NCBI RefSeq assembly: GCF_038396675.1
Contig: NC_088933.1
Location: forward strand, 41,562,501 to 41,626,500
Direction: 5' to 3'
Origin: Hydra vulgaris
Taxonomy: Eukaryota; Cnidaria; Hydrozoa; Anthoathecata; Hydridae
DNA: 64,000 nt
Below, piece by piece: positions 1 through 11,020 of this stretch; positions within the stretch are counted from its first letter, which is position 1; every line of letters begins with the position of its first letter. The notes under the pieces are model-generated. The model was not told the DNA's origin, searched no databases, and saw nothing but the letters and a program-made list of their open reading frames with translations. The position numbers were made by a program, and so were the translations under genes.

Positions 1-1240
1 TAGTAGCTTCTAACTTATGTTTACTTTTAAAAGCACAATTTTAAAGAAAACATCGAAAACCTCGTTATACAATTCTTTAACAGCTATTTGTTATTTGACC
101 ACTAATATTTATGTATTCAATTTATATCTTGCAGACAAAAACCTAAAAAACTTCTTAACTATACCCTAAACTCCAAAATATGAATCTTGTTTAGCATGGT
201 TGCTGTGTAGAAAAAAAGTTAAGCGTGGTATTTCCAGAGCCATATGGTAGATTTAAACATCAACGTCTTGATTGTAAGCCATGTGTGCTAACACTAATCT
301 ACAGCGGCTTTATATTTACTAAGCTTCACAAAAAATCTTCTTTATTAAGAAACGGTTATAATTTATTGCATTAAATTAAAAACATGCTGAGACAATTTTG
401 TATTTAAAAAAAATCATATAAACATTATCATGACAATTAAGTTATTCAAAGTTGGCTATATAAATGTTGTAAACTAGTATTGATGTAACGTGTAATAAAC
501 TTTTAGCAGTTATAATTATTTTAAAACTAGTAAATGAGACAGATAAGAATGAGTTTTGTTCTTATCTTTAAGGCCTGTTCTTTCAAAGTGCATATATATT
601 TAAAACATATTTTCTCATTAAATGAGAGAACATGTTGTAAACTTGTATACCCTTACTAATATGAACTTAATGTTGTAAACTTGTATACACTACACAAAGA
701 CAAAGCCGAATTCAAGACTGAGGTGTCTAGTTAATTTTAACAGTATTTATTTTTGCTTGACCTACTTTCTTACTGTAAAATAGATTGTAAAAAATTGTAT
801 TTAAAGTCTCTGCTTGTGGCCTTGAGCTCAGTATCAACATATATTTGCAGCTTTATGTAAATAGTAACATAAACTTTATAAAATAAAGATTAATATATCA
901 TAGTTGCTTACTTGTTGTTACAAAAATCTACTTTCAAATATGCAAATAAGCTTTTAAGATCAATTATCTGATATTGACAAGATCTTAATAATTTGGTCTT
1001 AATAGCTTGCTTGGATATTTGGGAGGAGAATTTTTTAACAAAAAGTAAACAACTATGATATGTCTAATATAGATATATAAAAAAACGAGCAATCTGTTGT
1101 ACTTTGAAATTTAATTAATAAAATTTTTTTTCTTTCATAGACGTTTACCTAATTTGCACTTACATTTTAGTCAATGTATTATAATAACAGTTTTTTTAAC
1201 TTGCAATGTGGTCTAATTAAAGTACCTAAATATTACATTA
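1..1240. other. AT-rich non-coding stretch
   Basis: No coding region, RNA gene or clear mobile element can be supported here. The only structure seen is a 19-bp sequence (ATGTTGTAAACTTGTATAC) present twice, at 632-650 and 670-688. Confidence 0.5.
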
Positions 1241-1261
1241 TTGGAACGTAAAAACATTCAA

Positions 1262-1745
1262 GATTTTGTACACGTCATTTGTAAGACCTCATCTCGAAAC
1301 ATTTTCTTCAGCATGGAATCCTTATAGAAAAAAAAACATGTAAAATCTTGAAAAAGTTCAAAAACGAGCTACTAAACTAGTGTCTGCTTTAAGTAAACTT
1401 AATTATGAATGAAGACTCAAAGTTCTTGGTTCAACTACCCTTAAAGATAGAAGAATAAGAGGAATGCTAATTGATTACTTTAAAATTTCCAATAGCTTTA
1501 TAAAAGTAAACTGGCAGGTCATAATAATTAAACCACACTGGCATCAGCTCCAAGATCCTGCAGGAGCAATTAGAAATAATCAACACCCCATCAAGCAAAC
1601 CAAGATTAACATTTGTCAAAGATAATTCTTCTTTACTAATAGAATCGTTTCATATTGGAATCAACTACCGAAAGAAGTTGTCAAGGCTGATAATGTCTTC
1701 CAATTTAAAAATAGACTTGATAAACACTTGTCATCGTGATACCAA
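1262..1745 (+). pseudogene. LINE reverse transcriptase C-terminal remnant (CR1/L2-like)
   Basis: Translation in one main frame gives the typical end of a non-LTR retrotransposon ORF2. The block YTSFVRPHLETFSSAWNPY is followed by NLEKVQKRATKLVSALSKL and, near 1630-1735, FFTNRIVSYWNQLPKEVVKA. Such blocks follow the polymerase palm in CR1/L2-type elements. The frame is broken by in-frame stops (after KKNM and after LNYE) and by at least one indel. No polymerase catalytic motif remains, so this is a 5'-truncated dead copy. The exact clade is not resolvable from so short a piece. Confidence 0.75.
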
Positions 1746-1992
1746 TATTGAAAAACAATTGGACTGCCATAGTCTACAAATTATTTGTTAGATTCACAGA
1801 ATATTATTCTGTAGCAGTTGTACCTATAATAATCTATAATAATAATAACTTATTTATAATAAAAGATTTATAAAAGCTAAAATCAAACTTATCAGTTGAA
1901 TCACTAATTTAAAAAATCCCATTTATCCACTATTTATTGGTATTGCTCCAAGATAGATTAGCATGTATGTTTAGCTGTCTTGTATCATCAGA

Positions 1993-2400
1993 TTGGATCC
2001 TGTAAAACTTTTGAATTCGCTCAAGGGAGCCCGTCGTAATCTTATCTTGACACAATTTGAGGCGACAATGCTGTGGAAATTAGTGGAAATCTTTCAGCCT
2101 TTTGCCGAGGCTAGATATTTGTTGCAGGGTGATAGTTATTCAACAACAGAATGTGTTGTGCCTTCAGTTGTTGGCCTGCATAAGTGTCTTAACACACTCA
2201 GTTTAACTGTCGAGTATCACACTTCACTTGTTTATGATCTGTTAAGTTCCTTGTGTGACAGATTGGGTGGCTTCTTGCAGAATGACAAAATTTTCCAACA
2301 GGTAACAAAATCAAAAAGAACCCAAATTTTTCTTCAATGTTTTATCTTATGGCTTCAGCCTTAGATCCTTGTTATTCATTACTTTGGCTATAGAAAAAAC
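1993..2400 (+). pseudogene. hAT (ZBED-like) transposase, N-proximal fragment of the outer hAT relic
   Basis: An open stretch of about 120 codons resembles the middle of hAT/ZBED transposases: a leucine-rich helical segment with FQPFAEARYLLQGDSYSTTE, followed by VVPSVVGLHKCLNTL. After a frameshift near 2330 the hAT-like phrase MASALDPCYSLLWL is readable. The likely continuation, the hAT dimerisation region, lies at 11265-11700 on the same strand. The intervening 8.65 kb is bounded by inverted repeats and carries unrelated genes, so I infer that this hAT copy was split by a later insertion. The open frame begins with TTG, not ATG. No target duplication or TIR of this outer hAT was found. Confidence 0.55.
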
Positions 2401-2444
2401 CCATCCTGGACCAGATGTAGCGTAGTCAAAATAGATTAAAAATG

Positions 2445-2521
2445 GGGTAAACCTGGACAAAATTTATAAAAAGCAGTGTTTGGTATCATTAGATGCGTAA
2501 TATTTTGTACTTTAAGCAGGA
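2445..2521 (+). repeat. Left terminal inverted repeat of the 2445-11097 element
   Basis: It pairs as an inverted repeat with 11021-11097. Conserved blocks in order are GGGT-AACCTGG, TAAAAAGCAGTGTTT and a weaker match around GTAC-TTTA. Confidence 0.7.
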
Positions 2522-3279
2522 ATAAATCCAACAAATAACTAATTGGGGAGAAAAAGTTATCCCTATTTTACCTTGGGTCACTATTTTATATTTTTGACAA
2601 TATTATAATTTTATGGAATTCCTAATTATGCTAAGTTTGATTATTATTGTTAATTTATATCAATAAAATATAAGTTTGTATAATTTGTTTTTAATTCTTA
2701 GCAATATATAAAATAAATTTTATTTATTTATTTAATACAGGTGATCTGGTACCAAGTTTAACAAGCAATATAACAAGTTTTTGTAATACTGGTACCTTTC
2801 TTTCAGGCCTTTTTTTCTATTTTTTCTATTTAATGCATAATAAATAAAAATATACCAAAAAAAAAATGTCAAACTTTAAATTTTTTGTACAAATATATTG
2901 AGCATTGATCATTTTCTGACCCATTAGTACTAATGCGCAAAATATTTCTTTAGAAATAGGCATGCAAAATTATTTAAAAGTACGAAAAAATGGATGACGA
3001 TATTTGCATTATCTATAAAGAAACGGCCAACGCTACGCTTATTTTTGTGGAAGAAAGAGGAACAAAAACTATATTTGAGTTTTCAAAGCGTAGAACTGAT
3101 TCACAACTAACTAACTTTTTGAACGGAAAAACCAGTATCAAGGTTCATTCTGTCTGCATAAATAATTATACAAACAAGAAAAGGTGGTCAACCACAGAAA
3201 ATCCTTTAAAGAAAAAACGTAAGCTACGCTTCGAAGTAAGTTGTAAATGAAATGTCAATTCGGTTAAAATGCTAATATA

Positions 3280-3347
3280 TAATATAAATGTACAGAGGTA
3301 TATGGCAAAGGAGTAATATAAATGTACAGAGGTATATGGCAAAGGAG
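3280..3347. repeat. 34-bp exact tandem duplication
   Basis: Two identical adjacent 34-bp units (3280-3313, 3314-3347) sit just downstream of the exon 1 splice donor, inside the presumed intron. Confidence 0.9.
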
Positions 3348-3427
3348 TAATAAAGACTTTTAATAAGTACTCAGTAGTAATAGTAAAAACAATAATTATT
3401 AAGTTTTTTTTGAAAAAGCTATTTTAG

Positions 3428-3592
3428 GTGCTCCCAGAAGTCCTTACGGTCTTATCACAGAGCATCGCGGGAGAGCATTTAACAAGAAGTTCACGCCTCC
3501 TTCCGTACCAATATTGCTTGATGGGCTAAAGCTGGCATTGAACCGCGGACCTCTGGGTTCTGAGCCAGAACTCTATCCACTGCGTCACGCCT
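3428..3592 (-). mobile_element. tRNA-derived SINE, copy 1
   Basis: Read on the minus strand from 3592, the head has an A-box-like TGACGCAGTGG and, about 45 bp on, a B-box-like GGTTCAATGCC. These are pol III internal promoter elements of tRNA origin. The body (GCATTT, CACAGAGC, GGTGCTCC at the tail) is shared with copies at 9206-9372 and 52676-52797. It sits in the presumed first intron of the degenerate gene. Confidence 0.65.
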
Positions 3593-3946
3593 GCTCTAAT
3601 TAAGAACTTGGTATAATTAGGAATAATTGAATAATTAAGAACTTGGTATAATATAATAAATTGTAATATAACTTATTTATTGTTTGTATATCTGATTAAA
3701 CGTTTTTAGATCAAATTCATCTGTTTTAAAATCTGGTCGTAGGTGAGGGTAGTAAACAAAAACTTAATACACTGTCACAAAACATTGATAAACTTTACAT
3801 TTATTTTGAAGACGCAATGTATCGACAACGTGTATATGCGTACAAAATATGACAACGTGTGATATGCGTACAAAAATGATTGAACTTGCAGGATCTGATG
3901 ACAAAGTTTATTCGATGAAACAAATGAAAAGAAAGTTAGAGCTTCG

Positions 3947-3954
3947 ATATGGTA
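3947..3954. repeat. Target-site duplication ATATGGTA (left)
   Basis: It is identical to 8265-8272. Eight-base duplications are characteristic of hAT insertions. Removing the element and one copy restores the flanking reading frame across the site. Confidence 0.9.
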
Positions 3955-4101
3955 TAAGTATCGGCGTTACCGCACCGTCGGTAAAAATGCGTAAATTTGC
4001 TTAATTAGCACGTTAATATTGCGTAAAAATTACCGCGGTAATTTTTACCGCGGTTACCGAAAAACTAAAAAGTATTTTTTAAATTGCTTTTTGTAATTCT
4101 A

Positions 4102-4560
4102 TTAGTAAATTTTACAGTTACAGTTATTAATAAAAAATTTATCAACAGATATTTCATCATTTGCCTCAAATAAAATATTTGCAAACTCAGATGCTCTCTG
4201 TTTATTTTTTTCCTTCTCTTTCCAATTCGACAATTTTTGATCTTTTTTACTTCTACTTTGCTTTTGCTGGAATGTCATTGGAATAAACAAAGAGATACTT
4301 TTAGTTTGGTCTTCACCTTGGGTTCCTTAATACCCATCTTGTTGAGCTAGAGTCCTTTGACTCTCTTGAGTATCTAACTGTAGCTGTTGTTGCTCTTTAG
4401 GTTCAGGACCAGTTTGAGTGTCTGATAGAGTTGGAGAAGCCTTTTCAGATGCACCTATTTTTTTAGTTTCAGTTTGATGTGATTTTCCCTGTTGGTAAGT
4501 CTTCTTATTTGGTGGTGTGACATGTGTTAATTCATATGGCTCTCCTTTGCAAGTTTTTTC
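4102..4560 (-). CDS. Q/K-rich coding-like stretch in the hAT 3' region (uncertain)
   Basis: Downstream of the transposase stop on the minus strand the sequence reads as low-complexity, charged protein for about 150 codons: EPKEQQQLQLDTQESQRTLA, then after one stop KSISLFIPMTFQQKQSRSKK and a hydrophilic tail with SDEFANI-like composition ending FEANDEISVDKFF. There is no ATG at the start, so it would have to be an extra exon or a second ORF. Its last ~57 bp (4092-4148) recurs almost exactly at 7052-7108 inside the transposase intron. I recognise no domain. It may be untranslated sequence that is open by chance. Confidence 0.3.
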
Positions 4561-6587
4561 CTAATCGTTGAGGTTAGAAGGAACCCTCGGGTAATTTTGA
4601 CTCACAAAAACTAACACGTTAGTGTTTCTGGTCTTACGTTATGTCTAAAATCAGAAACCGTCCTACCTCCTACTGAAAACATTCTTTCTGATAAAGCAGA
4701 AGTCACAGGTTTAGCCAAGTAACTTCTAGCCAGACCACCTACCAAAGGTAACTCATTTTTATTTTGCTTCCACCATTCCAAAGCATCCATATCCCTTTTA
4801 GATCATGTCTGATACTTTTCAAATTCAAACATCAAGGGTGGCTTGAGCTTTGATTGGCTTGACTGTGAAGTCCCAGGGCATTGCGTTGAAACCTGCCTCC
4901 TGTTTTTCAAAAACTCAAGGTCCACTGGATCCATAGTTTCGTCAAGATCTGATGCTTCTAGCGAAGTATGATTGTCAACCAATGACTCGTAGAACTGGAT
5001 TGTGGTTGGGTGATTGTCAACCAATTTCTTGATAGTGGCTTCCCTCCCTTTCTCACTTTTTGCATTATTTTTTAGTGTATATCCTCTATAATCTGGGTGC
5101 GGAAGTGAACCCATAGTATTTAATTCCAACGCCATTATGAGGTCAACCTTTCTCAAATTCTTCCATGAAATTGTGTAGGCACTCTGCAACTTGATGGTCA
5201 CACTCTTTAGCATCATTTACGGTTCTTCTGCAAAGCATGTCGAGATTTAATATGTCTTTTTGAACTTTATGCATAATCACCTATTTTTCAGAAGACCAGG
5301 AATCAGAGCATCGCTTACATTCTGACAGAAACGGAAAATATTGTAAATACTATTAAACTCTAACTGATCTGGAATCAAACTTTGAAGATCTGGTTTGTTT
5401 CGAGTTTCGAGAGCAACCAGTAAACCAGCCTTCAATCTGAGGATTGACTTGAGCATCATAAAGTTAGAATTCCATCTCGTTACTATTGGCTGAATGATCT
5501 TAATGTCCTGCAAGTCCAATGAGCTTCCTTGAGGGTCCTTTAAGCAATTCCTTTACATTTCTTAGTTATAGCATTAGTTCCTTCTGATTTTTCTACATCC
5601 TTTATTAAGCAAGTGTTGAGCAGATGATCGGCACAGATTAGATGATCACTGATCTCTTTGCTTTCCGTGATTGCTTTCTTCATGTTGGTTGCAGCATCAG
5701 TAACACCCACTTTGTAAAGGTCTTCCCTCTGAAGACCAGGAAATTGAGAAATCATGAGGTCTATTCCCTGTGCAAGCAAAACTCCTGTATGTCTCCCAAT
5801 AAAGTTTTGGCAATTTAAAGATAAGTTTTTGAGTTCAAAGTCTTTGGTAACATAATGCAATGTAAGGAAGACGAAGGGATCACCATTTCTTGCAATCCAT
5901 TCATCTGTAGTGAAAGTTGCCATTGCGCAATGCGGGACTTGTGTCTCAATTTGCATTTTTACATCACGTCTTAGATTGCGATAAATCATTGGCAGCTTGT
6001 ATTTAAATAAGGTGGTTGGACTTTTTAGAATGGCATGTGGACAAAGATAGTTCAGCAGCATTTTGAATCCAGCAGTTTCAATAACGTGAAATGAGAGGTT
6101 AAAGAGAACTAGTGCAAGGGTTAGGATGGTATCAAATTTCAACTGTTTTGCACTTTGTGAAGTTTGCTTTATGGTTTCAGTAAATTCGTCCATTTTTGTT
6201 TGATGACTTGATGATGCACCATATGGGAGTCTATCAAGCCTTTTGTTTTTTATTAATAGGACCAAAATATCCTCTTATGGTACTGGACTTATCATCCTCT
6301 GCTTGAGCATTCCTCTTTTCTCGAAGTTTCTTCTCTTTAATTTCATTATAGACTTTTTCTATCTGGTAAAAACATAGCGGATTGCAGGATCTGAAAGAAA
6401 ATAGTGGAGTTATATATGTTTAAAAGGATGTGAATTACAATGTTTAAGTAGTAGATAGTTCATAAAAAGTAAATACATGAACCATAAGACACATTAGCGT
6501 GTTTTGAATAATTCAAAATATATTTTTTTAACAAAAAATTTTACTCAGAAATAACGGGTTTTCGTGGATTTTACCGCATTTAGACAA

Positions 6588-7690
6588 AGTTACTGGAGTT
6601 TAAAATAACTGATTTCAAAATGTAACTGGATAGCTATATACGGATAATTATTTGAAGCCAGTTTTGGCCTTTTAAGATGGCTGCGGATATAAGGAACGGC
6701 TATATGAAAATTAAGAAACTGATGAAAATCAAGTTTATAACTTATGCTTAAATATTGATAAGTTTCAAATAAGTGTCTATTTTTTTGTTTAGCATAGGAT
6801 TTTTTTCATAAGAATAACGGAATATAACATATTTACATAAATTTCAAATATAAATATTTTTTTTATTTAACAAAACATATTCTTACAACAACTTGTTGTA
6901 TATTAATTTCTGTTTTTGTTTTTTAGAATAAATATAATAAAATAAAAAACAAATTCTCAGTAAAACTAAGTACGAGTTTTAATTTTAGTTTTTTTAATAG
7001 TAGTGAAGAAAAAGTATTAGTTAGCTTGTGCAGAAATCTCAAATTTAAAATAATTGTAATTCTATTAGTAAATTTTACAGTTACAGTTATTAATAAAAAA
7101 TTTATCAACATTATTTAAATAAATTATATAATAAGCATTTATTATATAATTTATGTACCTTTTAGTTCCTAACTACCCAAGGCTTGTGCTAGAAGGTTAG
7201 TAACACAACTGCATGATGTGTTATTAAAAATAAAAAATTTGTCAAAATCGTAGGTAGACACAACTGCCGCTTACCATGCAGTTATGTTATCAACCTTCAA
7301 GCATACTGCATTGGGTAACTAAGAACTAAAAAGTACATAAATTATTCATAAATAATAATTTAATCGTAAATTGCACTTAAAAAGTATATCGAATATTTGG
7401 AACTTTAATATTTAAATTAATAAATTCTTTAATTGTCTAATTTTTTTTTAATCATATCATTTCTTTAAACTTTTTAAAAATTTATTTCATTGTCTTGTTT
7501 TTCTTTCAAAACTCTGTTTATTTATTTTCTTTCATATCACTGTAAAATCTTATAAGATGTACATCGTTCACCGCTAAAAGCTTTGATCGCCGTTATCTTG
7601 GGAGGCCAATTTTGGCTTCAATTTTTTTTCAAAAAAAAAGAATACGCTATCCAGTTATATTTTGAGATCAGTGGTTTAAAATATACTAAT
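6588..7690. repeat. Non-autonomous inverted-repeat element in the hAT intron
   Basis: About 90 bp at 6588-6690 (AACTGGATAGC, then GAAGCCA-TTTTGGCC) reappears inverted at about 7590-7690. The two arms enclose roughly 900 bp with no coding potential, all within the transposase intron. This fits a nested MITE, or a hAT-derived element with long TIRs. The boundaries are approximate. Confidence 0.55.
7115..7372. repeat. Inner foldback element nested in the intronic repeat
   Basis: The arms, about 100 bp each, are diverged inverted copies. TTTATGTAC, TTTTTAGTTC, AACTGCATG and GAAGGTT occur in mirrored order around a centre near 7240. It is a palindromic MITE-like unit, the innermost layer of the nest at 2-11 kb. 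Confidence 0.6.
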
Positions 7691-8373
7691 TTATAGTAAG
7701 AGTAATTTATTATTTAACACTTACTTTAAGTGAGCTTTAACTTCACCTTGAGACATTTTAATCACTTTTTTGCACTTATTGCACTCAGCAAATTCTGATT
7801 TTTCTGAGCCAGAGATGTTATCCTCTTCTCTTTCAAGCTTAGTAAAATAATTCCAAAGAGACATAATTTTTTCAAGATAGTTTGATTTGATAGTGGTTTT
7901 GGTATACTAATCAGATCACTGAAGTTAGAATATTGAGACTGTTAGTCTTTCTTGACTTTTGTCAAGCTTGTATAGGAGGCTAGTTTAATTTTAGGATGTA
8001 GTTAATTATTTAACAACTTTCTGACTTGATAAAAACAAAGTAATTTTTTACGCTATTTTAACAATAATTACCGCTTTTACTAACTTTTATCATAAATTAC
8101 CGGAATTACCGATTTTTACCGTTTTTACGCATTTTACGAATTTTTACCGTCTTCTGTAATAAGAAAGCGTAAAAATACGTAATACGCGTTTTACCGCATA
8201 CAGTAAAAACGCGTGTAACACGTTTTACCGCATTTTACCGAAATTTTTTTACCGCCGATGCTTAATATGGTAATGATATTGTATATGTAAAAAGCGATGG
8301 AAAACCAAACCTCATTTGTTTTAAAGATACCGCAAATTTCATAATTCATAAGTCCATAAAAGAAATGCCGCAA

Positions 8374-8548
8374 GACAATATAAGTGAATGTGAAAGACAA
8401 AATAAGTGAATGTGAAATACAACATAAGTGAATGTGAAAGGCAACATAAGTGTATGCGAAAGAAAACCAAAGTGAATGTGAAAGACAGCATAAGTGTATG
8501 TGAAAGACAACATAAGTGTATGCGAAAGACAACATAAGTGAATGTGAA
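8374..8548. repeat. 22-bp minisatellite, about 8 copies
   Basis: The unit AAGTGAATGTGAAAGACAAC plus AT is repeated with small variants (GTGTATGCG, AAATACAAC). It lies inside the former coding sequence: the codons before (ISECE) and after (ECEKIIKTAAKLIKVEI) match each other, so the array seems to have grown from one coding segment. Confidence 0.85.
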
Positions 8549-9205
8549 AAAATAATTAAAACAGCTGCAAAGCTTATAAAAGTCGAAATAAATGCTTAAA
8601 ACTTTAATACCAAAGAGTGCCTTTCAAACTTAGATATTGAAAATTATCACGATAGCTTAACTCCTCCTTTTTGTCTTTTCACGAGAGTTTTGATAAAAGA
8701 CAAGCTAAAGCAATCCTCAATAGTTCAAGCAATTACAAAAGCTGTAAGGCCAAGATCATATATACCATCATTGCTGTTTGGATTGGGTGTAGAAGTAGAT
8801 ATAATGTTTGGCTCTAAATGGTTAATAAATCAGCTATTCAAACTAGGATTTTTAATTAGTCCGTCCGAGGTAACTCAACACAAGCAGTTGTTAGGAGTGA
8901 AGAAAAACACACTTCAGTTGTTAGAAGTGAAGAAAAAGCAATCGATGTGTCACTTAAAGGATCTTTTACCCTATAGATAGCTGACAATGTTTACCTTAAC
9001 ATGTGTACTATTGAGGGTAAAGATACACTGCATGGCATAGGGATTATTGCAGTTGGTACAAAAGATCTAAATCAACCTTTGAATACACCAACTCGAATTA
9101 AAAGAGTAACAGGAGTGCACTCCCAGAATAAGATCCCAATTCTTTTGTACAATACTCCAGAAGTGTATTGTTTGTCTAAAATCATAATTCAATTTTGGTA
9201 TTTAG

Positions 9206-9372
9206 GTGCCCCAAGAAGACCTAAAAGTCTTGTCACAGAGCACCGCGGAAGTGCATTTAACTAGGAAGTTCACGCTTCCTTCCTTACCGTGACGCAAAAA
9301 TATGTCCAGAGTTCGTTTCAAACCTGGTTTTCCTGCTTATAAAGCAAGCAACCTAACCACTGTGCCACGGCC
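9206..9372 (-). mobile_element. tRNA-derived SINE, copy 2
   Basis: On the minus strand from 9372 the head shows A box TGGCACAGTGG, a perfect match to the tRNA A-box consensus, and B-box-like GGTTTGAAACG about 45 bp later. The body and tail match copy 1 (CACAGAGCACCGCGG and GGTGCCCC on the plus strand). It interrupts the degenerate conserved gene between its 9.16-kb and 9.5-kb coding pieces. Confidence 0.7.
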
Positions 9373-11020
9373 GTTGTCATATATAATCAAGCCTATTTAA
9401 TTTTTATATAATCCTATAAATTTTTATATAAACCTTTATATAATCAAGCCTATTCCTCACCTTCAACCATACTTTTATCTACTGGAATTACGTGTGGCAT
9501 TTATTAAATATATTTAGTTCAATTAAAAATAGACCACAATGGAGCTGTTTTATGCAAAAGCATCAAAAAAGTGAAAATCATCCACCAAAAAGTGACATAT
9601 TTATGCTCCCTATTATCAATATTATTCCATCAGATAAAAACTGTACTTATTCTACATAGATGTTTGTAAAAAATTAGGCTGAGGCTTTAGGTGTTTCACC
9701 AAGTGTAACATTTGACCAACCTTTATGGATAAAGGCATTTGAAATTGCAAATTCCCAAATCTTGGTATAGTTGTTCGTTTAGGGGGTTTTCATACTTTAA
9801 TGAGTTTATTTAGATCAACTGGGACAATCATGAAGATTCAGGATTTGAAAGACTATTAGAACCAATATATGCAAAGAACTCAATATGCCATATAATTTCT
9901 GGGAAAGCAATAGCACGAGCACTTTGTGCACACTTTTTAGTTGAGTCGACCCTGACAACTAGAAGGTTTTGAAGCAACATATGGTTTATCTGCTCTTGAT
10001 TAAATCCATCAAGACTTAGTTAATCAAATTATAAAAGTAGTAGATGTCAACAAATCTTCAATAATTGCAGTAGTAAAAAAACCACTGGATAAACATAAAG
10101 CTTATTTAGAAGAACAGTCAAAAACAGCCAAACTCTGGATTCAGTATCTTTATTATGTAGCATCATCAAAAGGATAGTACGAACAGAAAGGAATGGTAAC
10201 TGGGATGAACATTTAGACGCTATGAGACTATTGCTTAATCCTTTTGCAGCAACAGGACACATTAATTATGCTAAAAGCGCAAGTTTATACCTTCAAAAAA
10301 TATAATCCTTACAGTTTGAACACCGCTTACTATATGTGCATTTTTGCAAGACCGGATATCATTGTATCAGAAGAAGTAATCGTTATTGGGCAGGTTTATG
10401 CTAGATTTAGTCATAAAGCAAAGTATGATGAAAGCGATTAAAAGAGGAGAGGCCAACGCATGGCTGAGGTATGAGGCAGAGGAGAGCTAACACATGGCTG
10501 AGGTATGGCCACAAGTACTAGAGATCTTTGGGTCAATACTATCCATGAGTGTGCATCAGTTCATGCAGCAATGACAATAGCCACCAACCAAGATAATACA
10601 ACCAGTCTGCAACACACAGAGTGTGGTGATGCACGACAAACTGGGGATAAAAGAGATCTCAAAGTTATAATAGAACAACTTGGTTGGTATGACCCATTCA
10701 ATTGCTTAGACCAAAGACTGCGCTGCATTTTTACGTGATTAACTGCCGCTGAAAGTGATGGTATAAACTGTGAGGGGGCATGTCCCCCCTGCAACCCTAC
10801 TTTTCTCTCCCTTCCGGTGTCGACTACCATGCATAGTAGTACTTTTTAATTCCCTATATTTGATATTTATCATTTTTGATGACATATTAATAAATAGAAA
10901 AACCATTTCGACATTTAGTGTTTGTTTTTTTTAATGAAATTTATTACGTTATTACACAAAAAGTTATTGCGACAAAAAATAGTCTAATAGTTGAGCCTAA
11001 GAAAAAATTTGGTAAATTTT

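Larger units (their letters stand above)
4611..7864 (-). pseudogene. hAT transposase with BED zinc finger, two exons
   Basis: Exon 1 (7864-7725) starts MSLWNYFTKLERE and contains the first half of a BED finger (W, then CNKC, then HL), ending at a GTAAGT donor. Exon 2 begins at 6390 after TTCTTTCAG. The phases join to give HLKSC, completing the C2HC finger across the intron. Exon 2 contains hAT catalytic-core landmarks: SFHVIETAGFKMLLNYLCP, TTDEW (first Asp), GVTDAATNM (second Asp), CADHLLN, TRWNSNF, and a C-terminal dimerisation domain with LARSYLAKPVTSALSERMFS. It is broken by a frameshift near 6255, more near 5530 and 5250, and an in-frame TGA at 4803-4805. It ends at TAG 4611-4613. The protein would bind the element's ends and catalyse excision; this copy cannot do so as it stands. 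Confidence 0.85.
3955..8264 (-). mobile_element. hAT transposon (inner copy), 4310 bp
   Basis: Terminal inverted repeats begin TAAGTATCGGCGTTA at the left and, read inward from the right, TAAGCATCGGCGGTAA. An 8-bp duplication ATATGGTA flanks both sides. The first 120 bp and last 220 bp are crowded with TTACCG or TTTTACCG motifs in both orientations, a subterminal repeat pattern typical of hAT transposase binding sites. A spliced BED-finger transposase is encoded on the minus strand (7864 to 4611), followed by a Q/K-rich coding-like stretch. The insertion lies within a codon block of the surrounding pseudogene. Confidence 0.9.
2990..10830 (+). pseudogene. Uncharacterised conserved TE-borne gene (spliced), degenerate
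   Basis: Exon 1 (2990-3235) starts at a true ATG and ends in GAA|GTAAGT. It holds a Cys-containing motif, VHSVCINNYTNKK, and a basic tail. Later coding pieces: about 3855-3954 continuing at 8273 across the hAT insertion (MKRKLELRYG, then DIVYVKSDGKPNLICFKD); 8640-8900 (SIVQAITKAVRPRSYIPSLL, then FGLGVEVDIMFGSKWLI); 8930-9160 (CTIEGKDTLHGIGIIAVGTK); 9520-9960 (SDIFMLPIINIIPSDKN, then VTFDQPLWIKAFEIA); 10250-10830 (GHINYAKSA, RRSNRYWAGL, ESDGINCE). I recognise these as a widespread metazoan family of unknown function, from memory and unverified. Frameshifts, stops, a minisatellite and two SINEs show it is dead. Its location between TIRs suggests it encodes the mobility protein, but that is inference. 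Confidence 0.6.

Noticed and set aside
8191-8535. Minus-strand ORF rich in HIHLCC repeats
   Set aside because: It is the antisense of the 22-bp minisatellite and hAT end.
10561-10830. Minus-strand 89-codon ORF
   Set aside because: The plus strand carries recognisable blocks of the conserved degenerate gene (IIEQLGWYDPF, SDGINCE). The minus frame has none.
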